From Burkholderiales bacterium (lineage in GTDB: Bacteria > Pseudomonadota > Gammaproteobacteria > Burkholderiales > SG8-41), in contig JAIEPF010000010.1 in assembly GCA_019749945.1 (NCBI GenBank), forward strand, positions 1 through 64,000: a DNA stretch of 64,000 nucleotides, in the 5' to 3' direction. A program made the position numbers and the translations under genes. Position 1 is the first letter of the stretch. Every line of letters starts with the position of its first letter. Positions 25,088 through 32,892 of the stretch are shown here, in pieces. Below the pieces are notes generated by a model. The model was not told where the DNA came from. It ran no database searches and saw nothing but the letters and a program-made list of their open reading frames with translations.

Positions 25088-25160
25088 TGATTCTCTTCGG
25101 GCGGCACCGTCCAGTGGTGCTGACGCGGCAGCGGCGCGGTCAGGCTGGACGGGTGCTTCG
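25084..25160 (-). pseudogene. 3' remnant of a GNAT acetyltransferase gene
   Basis: On the minus strand this stretch reads SLTAPLPRQHHWTVPPEENH and stop. The intact acetyltransferase at 31419-32171 ends SGLTAPLLRQHHWTAPPEEN-Q, so these are two copies of the same 3' end. Only about 25 codons remain here, with no start. Together with the ATP-grasp 3' remnant at the other side it marks a duplicated junction flanking the 25.2-31.2 kb segment. Confidence 0.75.
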
Positions 25161-25197
25161 GCAGTTTGAAGGCCCGGGAGCACGTATCAAAACGAGA

Positions 25198-25239
25198 TTC
25201 CCCCTTCCCCCTCCGGGGGCAGGGTTGGGACGAGGGAAA
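25198..25239. repeat. Dispersed C-rich/G-rich hairpin element
   Basis: CCCCCTTCCCCCTCCGGGGG followed by CAGGGTTGGGACGAGGG is a diverged member of the family at 7162-7200 and 10640-10692. It lies at the left border of the inserted segment. Confidence 0.5.
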
Positions 25240-25262
25240 AATGCCACATTTTGTCAGGCGTT

Positions 25263-25892
25263 CTAAATCTTTTCGTCTTCCGGAGGTGTCGCGGCAATCG
25301 CCAGACGCACCAGCTCTGCGACATTGCGTACACCAAGCTTCTCCATGATGCGCGTCTTGTGCACTTCAACAGTGCGGGGACTGATGCCCAGGGCGGCGGC
25401 AATTTCCTTGGCATGCAAGCCGCGCGCAGCATGTTCGAGCACCTCGCGCTCTCGGCTGGTCAGGCGCTCCAGTTTCAGGGCATCCTCCCGCCGGCTGTCA
25501 CGCTGCCGGATGCGGTGTTCCTCGAGGGCGAAGGCGGTGTCGATGGCCGCGAACAGCTGCTTGTCATCGAAAGGTTTTTCAAGAAAATCGACAGCTTGAG
25601 AGCGGAATGCGGCGCGAGCGATCTGCACGTCACCATGTGCCGTGATGATGATGAATGGCAGTGTCAGGCGCAGACGCCGCAATTCACTTTGCAGCTCAAC
25701 CCCGCTCAGACCCGGCAGTCTGACATCCGCGATGATGCAGCCAGCCCATTCTTCTTTTCTGGCGGCGAGAAAGGCTTCGGCGTCCGCGAAAGTCGTAGTG
25801 CGGTATCCGGCCAGACCGAGCATGAGGGCGATGGAGTCCCGCACCGCGGCATCATCGTCAATGATGAATACAGTCAGGTGCTCTGCAGGCAT
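25263..25892 (-). CDS. FixJ/NarL-type response regulator
   Basis: The 209-residue regulator has a receiver domain with acidic pocket D12/D13, phosphoacceptor D56 (IIADVRLPG) and K106 (FLEKPF). A LuxR-type helix-turn-helix (about 140-200) includes LTSREREVLEHAARGLHAKE and ISPRTVEVHKTRI. It is the partner of the sensor kinase whose gene overlaps it by 19 bases. Phosphorylation would switch promoter binding. The divergent antiporter and the downstream TctBA genes are plausible targets. Confidence 0.92.
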   Translation of the reverse strand: MPAEHLTVFIIDDDAAVRDSIALMLGLAGYRTTTFADAEAFLAARKEEWAGCIIADVRLPGLSGVELQSELRRLRLTLPFIIITAHGDVQIARAAFRSQAVDFLEKPFDDKQLFAAIDTAFALEEHRIRQRDSRREDALKLERLTSREREVLEHAARGLHAKEIAAALGISPRTVEVHKTRIMEKLGVRNVAELVRLAIAATPPEDEKI

Positions 25893-27439
25893 GGCAGTAC
25901 CAGGTGAAATTCGCCGTGTCCGGCTGCCGCGGCTTCAAGCGTTCCGCCATGCGCTTCGGCGATGGCGCGGCTGATCGCGAGTCCCAGTCCCATCCCTGTT
26001 GATTTGCCTGAGACAAATGGTTCAAAAAGATCCGCCCGGGTTGCCGGCGGAATCCCCGGGCCATTGTCTGCCACCACGATGCAGACGCGACCTTCATCAT
26101 GGGGTCTGACCAGGATTTTGATGCGGCCTCCTGCGTTTTCGGAGGCGAGCAGCGATTCGACCGAATTTTCGAGCAGGTTGCGCAGGATGACTTCGATCTG
26201 CAACCGATCTGCGTGAAGCGGCGGCAGAGGCGCCGCTTGTTCAACTTCAAGCGAGATGTTCCTGCCATTGATGGCTGATTCCCCGATTCTTCGCATCGTT
26301 TTCAGGAGGTCTTGGATTGCCATGACCTCCAGACGGGTTGTGCCGGCACGAAAGAAGTCGCGCAATCTGCGAACAACTTCCGAAGCCCGCTCGGTCTCCA
26401 CCAGTATCTTGCCGATGATTTCCTGGATCTGTGCATCAAATGCAGGGGTCCGTGTGAGAAGCATTTGTGCCGACCGTCCGTAGTTTGCAACAGCTGTCAG
26501 GGGCTGGTTTACTTCGTGTGCAATGGCACCGGCCATTTCACCTGCTGCGGCAAGACGCAGCGACTGCCGTAATCTTTTCTCGGCACGCTGGCGCTCGTCA
26601 ACCATGACCCCCAAAAACAGTCCCGTCAGAGTCAGTGCGGCCATCAGGGCCTGCAGTTCGAGCACGGGCGGCGTCATGCCCGAGTTTCCATGAATGCCGA
26701 AAACCACCCCGATCTGAACAATCGCGGTCGCCAGAATGGCACCGTTCATGCCATAACGGACGGCAATCCAGATCAGGGGCAGGAAAAGCAGGTAAAAATG
26801 ACGAGACGGGTCGGTGCCAAGCCCTTCAAAGATCAACCAGACTGTCGCGGCAAGAGTCGCCACCTGCAGCAGAACTTCAGGCTGCCGTCCGAGATTCAGC
26901 AATGCTGATCTGCGTGCGGAATCCACCGCTGCAAAAAGGAGCGGCGCCGTTACCAGCATGCCCACCGCATCGCCGATCCAGAAATGCAGCCAGGCGCTGC
27001 TGAAGGGAATGTCCGTCAACAGGCCGGACATCCGGAGTGTTGCGACAAATCCGGCGCCGACCAATCCTGTTCCTGCGGCTACAACAGCGGCGAAGATGGT
27101 GAGATGGCGGGGTGACCGCAGGCTGGTATCCCGCAGAAGGGTTTTCAAGGCCCATGCGATGACTGCGTAGCCGCTCGCGAGGACAAATGCGCTTGTTGCA
27201 GTGATGGCGTAACCGCCGGGCACATGACGAATGATGATGTCCGCCAGAAAAATTGTCGCCAATACGGCGGGAGCGTGCGTGAGACCGCTCATCATCATCC
27301 ACACAATTGCAAGCGCGGGCTGGGGGTTCCACGGCGTAATGTTGAAGGGGCCGACGGGATTGATGTAGCTGGCCCAATCCAGGGCTATATAACAGGGCGC
27401 AAAAACGGCCGCGTCCCGGACATATTTCAGATATTTCAT
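25874..27439 (-). CDS. MASE1-domain sensor histidine kinase
   Basis: The 521-residue kinase begins with a MASE1-like membrane domain of about eight helices (10-280), including HFWIGDAVGMLVTAPLLFAA. A HisKA domain follows with phosphoacceptor H308 in GAIAHEVNQPLTAVANYGRS. The ATPase domain has the N box RNLLENSVES, DNGPGI and GMGLGLAIS. The LAAAGEMAGAIAHEVNQPL context is typical of FixL/DctB-like kinases. No periplasmic sensor loop is obvious, so the signal is probably sensed within the membrane. It lies on the inserted segment with its regulator. Confidence 0.9.
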   Translation of the reverse strand: MKYLKYVRDAAVFAPCYIALDWASYINPVGPFNITPWNPQPALAIVWMMMSGLTHAPAVLATIFLADIIIRHVPGGYAITATSAFVLASGYAVIAWALKTLLRDTSLRSPRHLTIFAAVVAAGTGLVGAGFVATLRMSGLLTDIPFSSAWLHFWIGDAVGMLVTAPLLFAAVDSARRSALLNLGRQPEVLLQVATLAATVWLIFEGLGTDPSRHFYLLFLPLIWIAVRYGMNGAILATAIVQIGVVFGIHGNSGMTPPVLELQALMAALTLTGLFLGVMVDERQRAEKRLRQSLRLAAAGEMAGAIAHEVNQPLTAVANYGRSAQMLLTRTPAFDAQIQEIIGKILVETERASEVVRRLRDFFRAGTTRLEVMAIQDLLKTMRRIGESAINGRNISLEVEQAAPLPPLHADRLQIEVILRNLLENSVESLLASENAGGRIKILVRPHDEGRVCIVVADNGPGIPPATRADLFEPFVSGKSTGMGLGLAISRAIAEAHGGTLEAAAAGHGEFHLVLPCLQST

Positions 27440-27480
27440 GGCTGTACAGGCATCTTGCGACGGCGGCCCAGGGATGGCAA

Positions 27481-27498
27481 GTAAGTGTTTTTACTTAC
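27481..27498. promoter_or_regulatory. Inverted repeat between kinase and antiporter genes
   Basis: GTAAGT-GTTTTT-ACTTAC is a perfect 6-6-6 inverted repeat in the 107-base divergent region. Its place suggests an operator, possibly for the adjacent response regulator. A similar half (TTTTACTTACG) occurs at about 35507, upstream of a Bug gene. Confidence 0.4.
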
Positions 27499-27546
27499 GT
27501 GATTTTGCGACTGATGAGTTGAATGGGTCTGACTTACAGTAATTGA

Positions 27547-28989
27547 GTGAGCGCGACCATTGAAACGATCGAGATTGTGGGAGCCGTCCTGTTTGCGATG
27601 GCTGTGCTGCATACGTTTTCAACGCGCTACTTCGAACATTTGGCCCATACCCGGACTGCGCATTCCGGGCTGTGGCATCTGCTTGGGGAAGTCGAAACCG
27701 TATTTGGTTTCTGGGCGTTTGTGCTGCTCGTGTTCATGGCGGTTGCCCAGGGCTGGGGCGTCACTTCGGGGTACCTTGACAGCCGGCATTTTGTCGAGCC
27801 GATGTTTGTTTTTGTAATCATGGTTATTGCCGCGAGCCGGCCTATCATGCAACTGGCTTCGGACAGTGTGCGATCAGTGGGGCGGTTGCTGCCGGTGCAG
27901 CCCGCCATCGGCGGATATTTTCTCAGTCTTTCCATGGTGCCGCTGCTCGGTTCATTGATTACGGAACCGGCGGCGATGACCCTTGCCGCACTGATGCTGC
28001 GCGACAGTATTTTCGCCACCGGAGCTTCCAAACGGCTCAAATACGCAACATTGGGTGTGTTGTTCGTCAATGTGTCTGTCGGCGGTACATTGACCAATTT
28101 CGCCGCTCCGCCGGTTCTCATGGTGGCCGCAAAGTGGGACTGGACGACCGGCTTCATGCTTTCGACGTTTGGTGTCAAGGCGACACTCGCGGTGCTCATC
28201 AACTCAATCGTGCTCACGTATCTTTTCCGTCATGAATTATCGCAGCGTGCCAGGCTGTCGGCGCAGGCCGCAGGGTCGCGCGTGCCCGTTCCGCTGGTGC
28301 TCGTAAATCTCGGAATTCTCGTGGCGGTGATTTTCACCAATCATGACCCCGAGGCGTTCATGGGGTTTTTCTTGATCTTCCTCGGGTTGGCGGAGGCTTA
28401 CAACCGCCATCATGACCGACTGATGCTGCGCGAGGGATTGATGGTCGCGTTCTTCCTTGCAGGTTTGGTGGTGCTGGGAGGACAGCAGCAATGGTGGCTC
28501 CAGGACGTTCTTTCAAGCCTCGGCGAATCAACCCTGTTTTATGGGGCTACCGCGCTTACGGCCATCACCGACAATGCCGCATTGACTTATCTGGGCTCTC
28601 TGGTCGAGGGGATATCCGATGAATACAAGTATTCGCTGGTGGCCGGGGCGGTGGCAGGGGGAGGGCTTACAGTCATTGCCAATGCGCCCAACCCGGCGGG
28701 TTTTGCGATTCTCAAAGACAACTTCGATGATCAATCGATCAATCCCTTCGGTCTGTTCGTTGCCGCGTTGCCACCGACGCTGGTGGCCGTGCTGTGTTTT
28801 CGCGGCATCAAGGGCCAGCTTGGGGATATGTTTGACTGGCGGCTTTGGGAAAGCTGGTTCGCGGAACTCGACCGGCCGTTTCTGTTCCTGCTGATTCTGC
28901 CGTTTGTCGTGGCCGCAGTGGGTCTGTTGGCGATGATTTCGGAGCACCGCCGCGGCCGTGAGGAGGACAAACCCGCTGCGAATACATAA
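27547..28989 (+). CDS. Putative Na+/H+ antiporter family membrane protein
   Basis: The 480-residue protein has about 11-12 hydrophobic helices and resembles the Na_H_antiport_3 family: SLITEPAAMTLAALMLRD, NVSVGGTLTNFAAPPVLMVA and ALTAITDNAALTYLGSLVEG. Paired TEP and TDN motifs in broken helices recall ion-transporter superfamily carriers. The GTG at 27547 is the longest start and has a poor ribosome site; an ATG at 27598 is possible. It is divergent from the two-component genes and precedes TctBA by 275 bases. Confidence 0.8.
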   Translation: MSATIETIEIVGAVLFAMAVLHTFSTRYFEHLAHTRTAHSGLWHLLGEVETVFGFWAFVLLVFMAVAQGWGVTSGYLDSRHFVEPMFVFVIMVIAASRPIMQLASDSVRSVGRLLPVQPAIGGYFLSLSMVPLLGSLITEPAAMTLAALMLRDSIFATGASKRLKYATLGVLFVNVSVGGTLTNFAAPPVLMVAAKWDWTTGFMLSTFGVKATLAVLINSIVLTYLFRHELSQRARLSAQAAGSRVPVPLVLVNLGILVAVIFTNHDPEAFMGFFLIFLGLAEAYNRHHDRLMLREGLMVAFFLAGLVVLGGQQQWWLQDVLSSLGESTLFYGATALTAITDNAALTYLGSLVEGISDEYKYSLVAGAVAGGGLTVIANAPNPAGFAILKDNFDDQSINPFGLFVAALPPTLVAVLCFRGIKGQLGDMFDWRLWESWFAELDRPFLFLLILPFVVAAVGLLAMISEHRRGREEDKPAANT

Positions 28990-29264
28990 AACAGGAAAAA
29001 GAACGATCAGATATTCCCTTTTGCTGCGGCGGGGTTGATCAATCCGTATCTGATTGGCCGATGCGGAATTAGTCAATGATTCAATGCCGGCAGTCCGCGT
29101 GCGGGAGGTTTTGAGATGCTGGCATCAATCAATTGCAGTCGCGGGCCGGCGCAGCAGGACGGAACATCTGCAAATCGAATTTTGGAAGTCTGAGACCGCG
29201 GCTGCAGGCGGGGTCGGGAATCTTGTGTGCCATAACAGCGTTTTTTGCAATCGGAAGATCCATC

Positions 29265-29708
29265 ATGAAAATCACGAGTCAGGAAAATTTCTGGTCCGGC
29301 GTCATGTTCATCACCTTCGGCCTGGCGGCGATATTCATTGCCCAGGATTACCCATTTGGTTCCAGCAGTCGTATGGGGCCGGGATATTTCCCGACCTGGC
29401 TGGGCATTATCCTGACGCTGCTGGGCATCGCCATTTCTGTGACGGGTTTCAAAGTGCAGGGCGAGGGCATCGGAAAGTTTGCATGGAAAGCGATGGCTTT
29501 TCTCAGTACGGCCTTCGTCTTGTTTGGTTGGGCAATAGACCGTATCGGCTTTGTGCCTGCGATGTTCATCATTATTTTTCTGGCGGCGGCAGGACGCGAT
29601 TTCCGTATAAAGGAAGTACTCGTTTCCAGTATTGTCCTGGTCATAGGTTGCTGGGCACTGTTCATCAAGGGACTTGAATTGCCTTTCCCGCTGTTCTGGT
29701 GGAGATAA
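29265..29708 (+). CDS. tctB: TctB small membrane subunit of a tripartite tricarboxylate transporter
   Basis: The 147-residue protein with four hydrophobic helices matches TctB in size, in the GPGYFPTWLGIILTLLGI motif and in its position directly before TctA. The ATG at 29265 follows GGAAGATCC; the longer open frame upstream reads as non-coding. It ends three bases before the tctA start region, sharing the TctA ribosome site. No receptor (TctC) gene is in this operon, so it must use a Bug protein encoded elsewhere. Confidence 0.85.
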   Translation: MKITSQENFWSGVMFITFGLAAIFIAQDYPFGSSSRMGPGYFPTWLGIILTLLGIAISVTGFKVQGEGIGKFAWKAMAFLSTAFVLFGWAIDRIGFVPAMFIIIFLAAAGRDFRIKEVLVSSIVLVIGCWALFIKGLELPFPLFWWR

Positions 29709-29710
29709 AC

Positions 29711-31237
29711 ATGGAAATGTCACTTTTTGACAATCTGGCGCTTGGATTCCAGACCGCGGTATCGCTGCAGAACCTGGCGTACTGCTTTATCGGGGTGTTC
29801 ATTGGGACGCTGGTCGGCGTGTTGCCGGGCATCGGACCGCTCGCAGCGATTGCCATGCTGTTGCCGGCCACATTCACTTTGCCGCCGGTCGGTGCCTTGA
29901 TCATGCTCGCCGGCATTTATTACGGGACGCAGTATGGCGGCTCGACGACGGCGATCCTGGTCAATCTGCCGGGCGAGTCAGCCTCGGTGGTGACCTGCAT
30001 GGATGGCTACCAGATGGCCAAGAACGGGCGTGCCGGTCCGGCATTGGCGATTGCTGCGGTCGGTTCATTTTTCGCCGGCACGGTATGTACGATGTTGATT
30101 GCAGTGGCCGGCCCGCCGCTCGCTGAAATCGCGCTGAAGTTCGGCGCACCAGAGTATTTTTCGCTGATGGCCATGGGTCTTATCGCTTCAGCAGTGCTGG
30201 CAAGCGGTTCGATGCTCAAGGCCATTGCAATGATATTCCTCGGCCTGTTGTTCGGTATTGTCGGAACCGATGTGAACTCCGGCATGTCGCGATTCACTTT
30301 TGGCGCTTCCGGGCTTGCTGATGGCCTGAGTTTTGTTGTCGTGGCCATGGGCTTGTTCGGATTCGGTGAAATCCTGGCAAACCTCGAGAAGGGGCAGGAT
30401 GCCAAAGGTCGTGATCTGCTGACCAAAAAAATAGAGCATCTGTATCCGACATGGCAGGACATCAAGGTTTCCGCGGGTTCGATCGTGCGCGGCACTTCGA
30501 TTGGCGCATTCTTCGGTACATTGCCTGGCGCGGGTCCAACGATCAGCGCATTCTCCTCGTATGCCCTGGAAAAGAAGATGGCAAAAAACCCGGAACAATT
30601 TGGCAAAGGCGCCATTCAGGGCGTTGCCGGTCCTGAGTCAGCCAACAACGCGGCGGCGCAGTGCGCATTCATCCCGACACTGACTCTTGGCATACCCGGC
30701 AGCGGTACCATGGCGCTGATGCTTGGCGCCCTGACCATTCAGGGTATCGCACCGGGTCCGCAGGTGATGACCCAGCGTCCGGACCTGTTCTGGGGCTTGA
30801 TCGCGAGCATGTGGATCGGCAACGCATTGCTGGTGATCCTCAATCTGCCATTAATCGGTTTGTGGGTGAAGTTGCTTTCAGTACCGTATCGCCTGTTGTT
30901 TCCCGCAATCACCGTATTCATGGCCATTGGCGTGTACAGCGTCAATAATCTTGATCTGGATATTTACATGACGGTATTTTTCGGATTGATGGGTTACCTG
31001 TTCCTGAAGCTTAAGTGCGAACCGGCGCCACTGATACTCGCATTTGTGCTCGGGCCGTTAATGGAGGAGAACCTGCGCCGCGCGCTGCTGATCTCACGCG
31101 GTGATCCCACTGTTTTTATAACGCGGCCAATCAGTGCCACATTCCTGGCCTTAACGGTTCTGCTGCTGGTAATCATGCTGGCACCGTCTTTCCGCAAGAA
31201 GCGTGATCTTGCTTATCAGGAACCGGCTGCGAGTTGA
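29711..31237 (+). CDS. tctA: TctA large membrane subunit of a tripartite tricarboxylate transporter
   Basis: The 508-residue permease shows the TctA signatures: GVLPGIGPLAAIAMLLPAT, YYGTQYGGSTTAILVNLPGE and TLPGAGPTISAFSSYALEKK, with about 10-12 helices. It should form the channel that takes carboxylates delivered by a Bug receptor, driven by an ion gradient. ATG 29711 follows GGAGATAAAC. It is the only TctA in the window although eight Bug receptors are present. The gene stops a few bases before the decayed ATP-grasp duplicate, the right border of the inserted segment. Confidence 0.93.
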   Translation: MEMSLFDNLALGFQTAVSLQNLAYCFIGVFIGTLVGVLPGIGPLAAIAMLLPATFTLPPVGALIMLAGIYYGTQYGGSTTAILVNLPGESASVVTCMDGYQMAKNGRAGPALAIAAVGSFFAGTVCTMLIAVAGPPLAEIALKFGAPEYFSLMAMGLIASAVLASGSMLKAIAMIFLGLLFGIVGTDVNSGMSRFTFGASGLADGLSFVVVAMGLFGFGEILANLEKGQDAKGRDLLTKKIEHLYPTWQDIKVSAGSIVRGTSIGAFFGTLPGAGPTISAFSSYALEKKMAKNPEQFGKGAIQGVAGPESANNAAAQCAFIPTLTLGIPGSGTMALMLGALTIQGIAPGPQVMTQRPDLFWGLIASMWIGNALLVILNLPLIGLWVKLLSVPYRLLFPAITVFMAIGVYSVNNLDLDIYMTVFFGLMGYLFLKLKCEPAPLILAFVLGPLMEENLRRALLISRGDPTVFITRPISATFLALTVLLLVIMLAPSFRKKRDLAYQEPAAS

Positions 31238-31242
31238 GGGGG

Positions 31243-31418
31243 ATGAACGCGGATGGACGGCTGGTGTTTCTCGTAACCAAGGCCGATCCGGATCTCTATC
31301 CGCATGCGCTGGGCGGCAAGCTGTGTTTTGCCGGTGTGACTTATGGTGATGCGTTGCAACGGATCATCAGCGCGGCGCAGTTGCGCGCCCGGCATAAAAA
31401 ACCAATAAAAACAATTAG
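31243..31418 (+). pseudogene. 3' remnant of the ATP-grasp gene
   Basis: The stretch encodes DGRLVFLVTKADPDLYPHAL and continues GGKLCFAGVTYGDALQRIIS, closely matching the last 60 residues of the intact gene at 24046-25083. It has lost the start and most of the gene. One A is missing from the terminal A-run, so the frame slips past the original stop. The homology continues into the convergent acetyltransferase 3' end, giving a direct duplication of about 250 bp relative to 24909-25160. Confidence 0.8.
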
Positions 31419-31427
31419 TTATTGATT
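31402..31427 (+). repeat. AT-rich dispersed motif between convergent 3' ends
   Basis: CCAATAAAAACAATTAGTTA then TTGATT, exact 12-mer at 31404-31415. It is the duplicate of the copy at 25067. Confidence 0.65.
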
Positions 31428-32171
31428 TTCTTCAGGCGGCGCTGTCCAGTGGTGCTGACGCAGCAGAGGTGCGGTCAGTCCGGACAGGCTGACGATCTGC
31501 TGCCCCTGCGCATCGAAATTGTCCGGTGCCAGCCATTGTTCATGTGCCGCCTGCAGCGCGGGCCATTCGCGATCAGTAATTGAATACCACGCGGTGTCGC
31601 GGTTGCGGTTCTTGTAGACCATCGCCTGGCGGAACGTGCCTTCGTACGAAAAACCCAGGCGTTGCGCCGCCGCGCGCGAAGGCGCGTTCAGCGCGTCGCA
31701 TTTCCATTCGTAGCGGCGGTAACCGAGCGCAAACGCGTTTTTCATCATCAGGTGCATGGCCTCGGTGGCGGCCGGCTGCTGCGCGATCAGCGGCGTGTAT
31801 TTGATGCCGCCGACTTCAATGCTGCCGTTGGCGGTATCAATGCGCATGTAGGCGGCCATGCCTGCGGCCTCGCCGCTTTCGAGATCGATGATGGCGTGAA
31901 AGAGATAGTCCTTGCGCTGCGCATACTCTTCTGCCCAGCGCCGGCATTCCTCTTCCGTGGCGAAAGGGCCGTACGTCAGGTAGGTCCAGCCGCGTTGATC
32001 GGGCTCAAGCTGATTGGCGAAATGGAAATCAGCGGCGTGGCGCCCGGCATCCAGCGGCTCGACGCGGCAATAATTGCCTGCCAGTGTTGTGCGTGGCGGC
32101 AGCGGCGGGGCTTTCCAGTCTGCGAGCGGAAAACCGATGGGCTGGCCGTATTCGTCGTGGTGTTGGGTCAC
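31419..32171 (-). CDS. GNAT family N-acetyltransferase, RimJ/RimL-like
   Basis: The 250-residue protein starts with the family-typical TQHHDEYGQPIGFPL and has a RimJ/RimL-type acetyltransferase domain: YLTYGPFATEEECRRWAEEY, LFHAIIDLESGEAAGMAAYM, and the acetyl-CoA-binding region with FALGYRRYEWKCDALNAPSR. A GTG at 32171 immediately after the leuD-like stop is preferred, since homologous proteins start there. It closes the minus-strand operon of dehydratase-like genes. Its last 25 codons are duplicated at 25084-25160. Confidence 0.82.
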   Translation of the reverse strand: MTQHHDEYGQPIGFPLADWKAPPLPPRTTLAGNYCRVEPLDAGRHAADFHFANQLEPDQRGWTYLTYGPFATEEECRRWAEEYAQRKDYLFHAIIDLESGEAAGMAAYMRIDTANGSIEVGGIKYTPLIAQQPAATEAMHLMMKNAFALGYRRYEWKCDALNAPSRAAAQRLGFSYEGTFRQAMVYKNRNRDTAWYSITDREWPALQAAHEQWLAPDNFDAQGQQIVSLSGLTAPLLRQHHWTAPPEENQ

Positions 32172-32173
32172 GA

Positions 32174-32707
32174 TTAAGCCGTTGCGCCGCGTTTGGCCTG
32201 CCACTGCCGCAGCCAGCCGGCATTGCCGCCGAGTTCGACGATTTCCATCAGCGTATCCGGGAGCGGCGGGTATTCGCGGCGGATATCGCGGGTATGGTTG
32301 ATGAAAAAACCGTCGCGGAAATTGACTTCGAGTTCATCACCGGTTTCGCACATGTCGGTGACGTTGACGCAGTCGGTCATCACGCGCACGCCGCAGCCGA
32401 CGGCGGCGCGGTAGGCGAGAAAGGGCATCGACTCGCAGACCAGGCCCAGGCCCAGGGCCTGCATCGCGATATAACCGTTCATTTTCGGGCCCATGCCGAA
32501 ATTGCGGCCGGTGACGATGATGTCGCCGGGTTTGCAGCGGGTGTGGAAGCCTGGATCGGTTTCCTCGAACAGGTGCGGGATGATGTCCTTGGCATCGAAG
32601 TGGCGGCCGGTGATGATCCAGTTCGGCACCACGCCGCCGGCATGCCAGACATCATGGCCGAGTTTGTAGCAGCGGCCTTTCAGGATCCATTGGAATTCAG
32701 TTGACAT
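32174..32707 (-). CDS. 3-isopropylmalate dehydratase small subunit-like protein (LeuD/aconitase swivel domain)
   Basis: The 177-residue protein matches the swivel domain of the homoaconitase/isopropylmalate isomerase group: CYKLGHDV, NWIITGRHFDAKDIIPHLFE and VTGRNFGMGPKMNGYIAMQ. Together with a large subunit it would hydrate/dehydrate a C4-C7 hydroxydicarboxylate. leuA and leuB are absent, so a catabolic role is more likely than leucine synthesis. A 185-base gap with a hairpin repeat separates it from the upstream large-subunit gene. Confidence 0.85.
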   Translation of the reverse strand: MSTEFQWILKGRCYKLGHDVWHAGGVVPNWIITGRHFDAKDIIPHLFEETDPGFHTRCKPGDIIVTGRNFGMGPKMNGYIAMQALGLGLVCESMPFLAYRAAVGCGVRVMTDCVNVTDMCETGDELEVNFRDGFFINHTRDIRREYPPLPDTLMEIVELGGNAGWLRQWQAKRGATA

Positions 32708-32729
32708 GGCTATCCAAAATAAAAAGCGT

Positions 32730-32886
32730 TAGCCACAGAGGACACAGAGTTCACAGAGAACTGCAAGTCAGGAACGTAGTGGTGATTTTTCATTAGTGAA
32801 TGTGGGAGATCAGTGGATTGGTGCCCGAAATGTAAGGTTTTCTCCATTTCGGTTTTTCTCTGTGAACTCTGTGTCCTCTGTGGCTC
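32730..32886. repeat. CTCTGTG-type long hairpin repeat, copy 2
   Basis: GCCACAGAGGACACAGAGTT followed by CACAGAG is mirrored about 100 bases later by CTCTGTGAACTCTGTGTCCT and CTGTGGCT. It shares its stem with copy 1 at 15720-15845, but the loop sequence is different. Confidence 0.75.
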
Positions 32887-32892
32887 AAGATT

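Noticed and set aside
25160..31240. Prophage or integrative element
   Set aside because: No integrase, transposase, tRNA target or phage genes are present; only the duplicated borders suggest integration.
31234..31425. Small intact gene
   Set aside because: It is the decayed 3' end of the ATP-grasp gene, lacking start, ribosome site and most of the fold.
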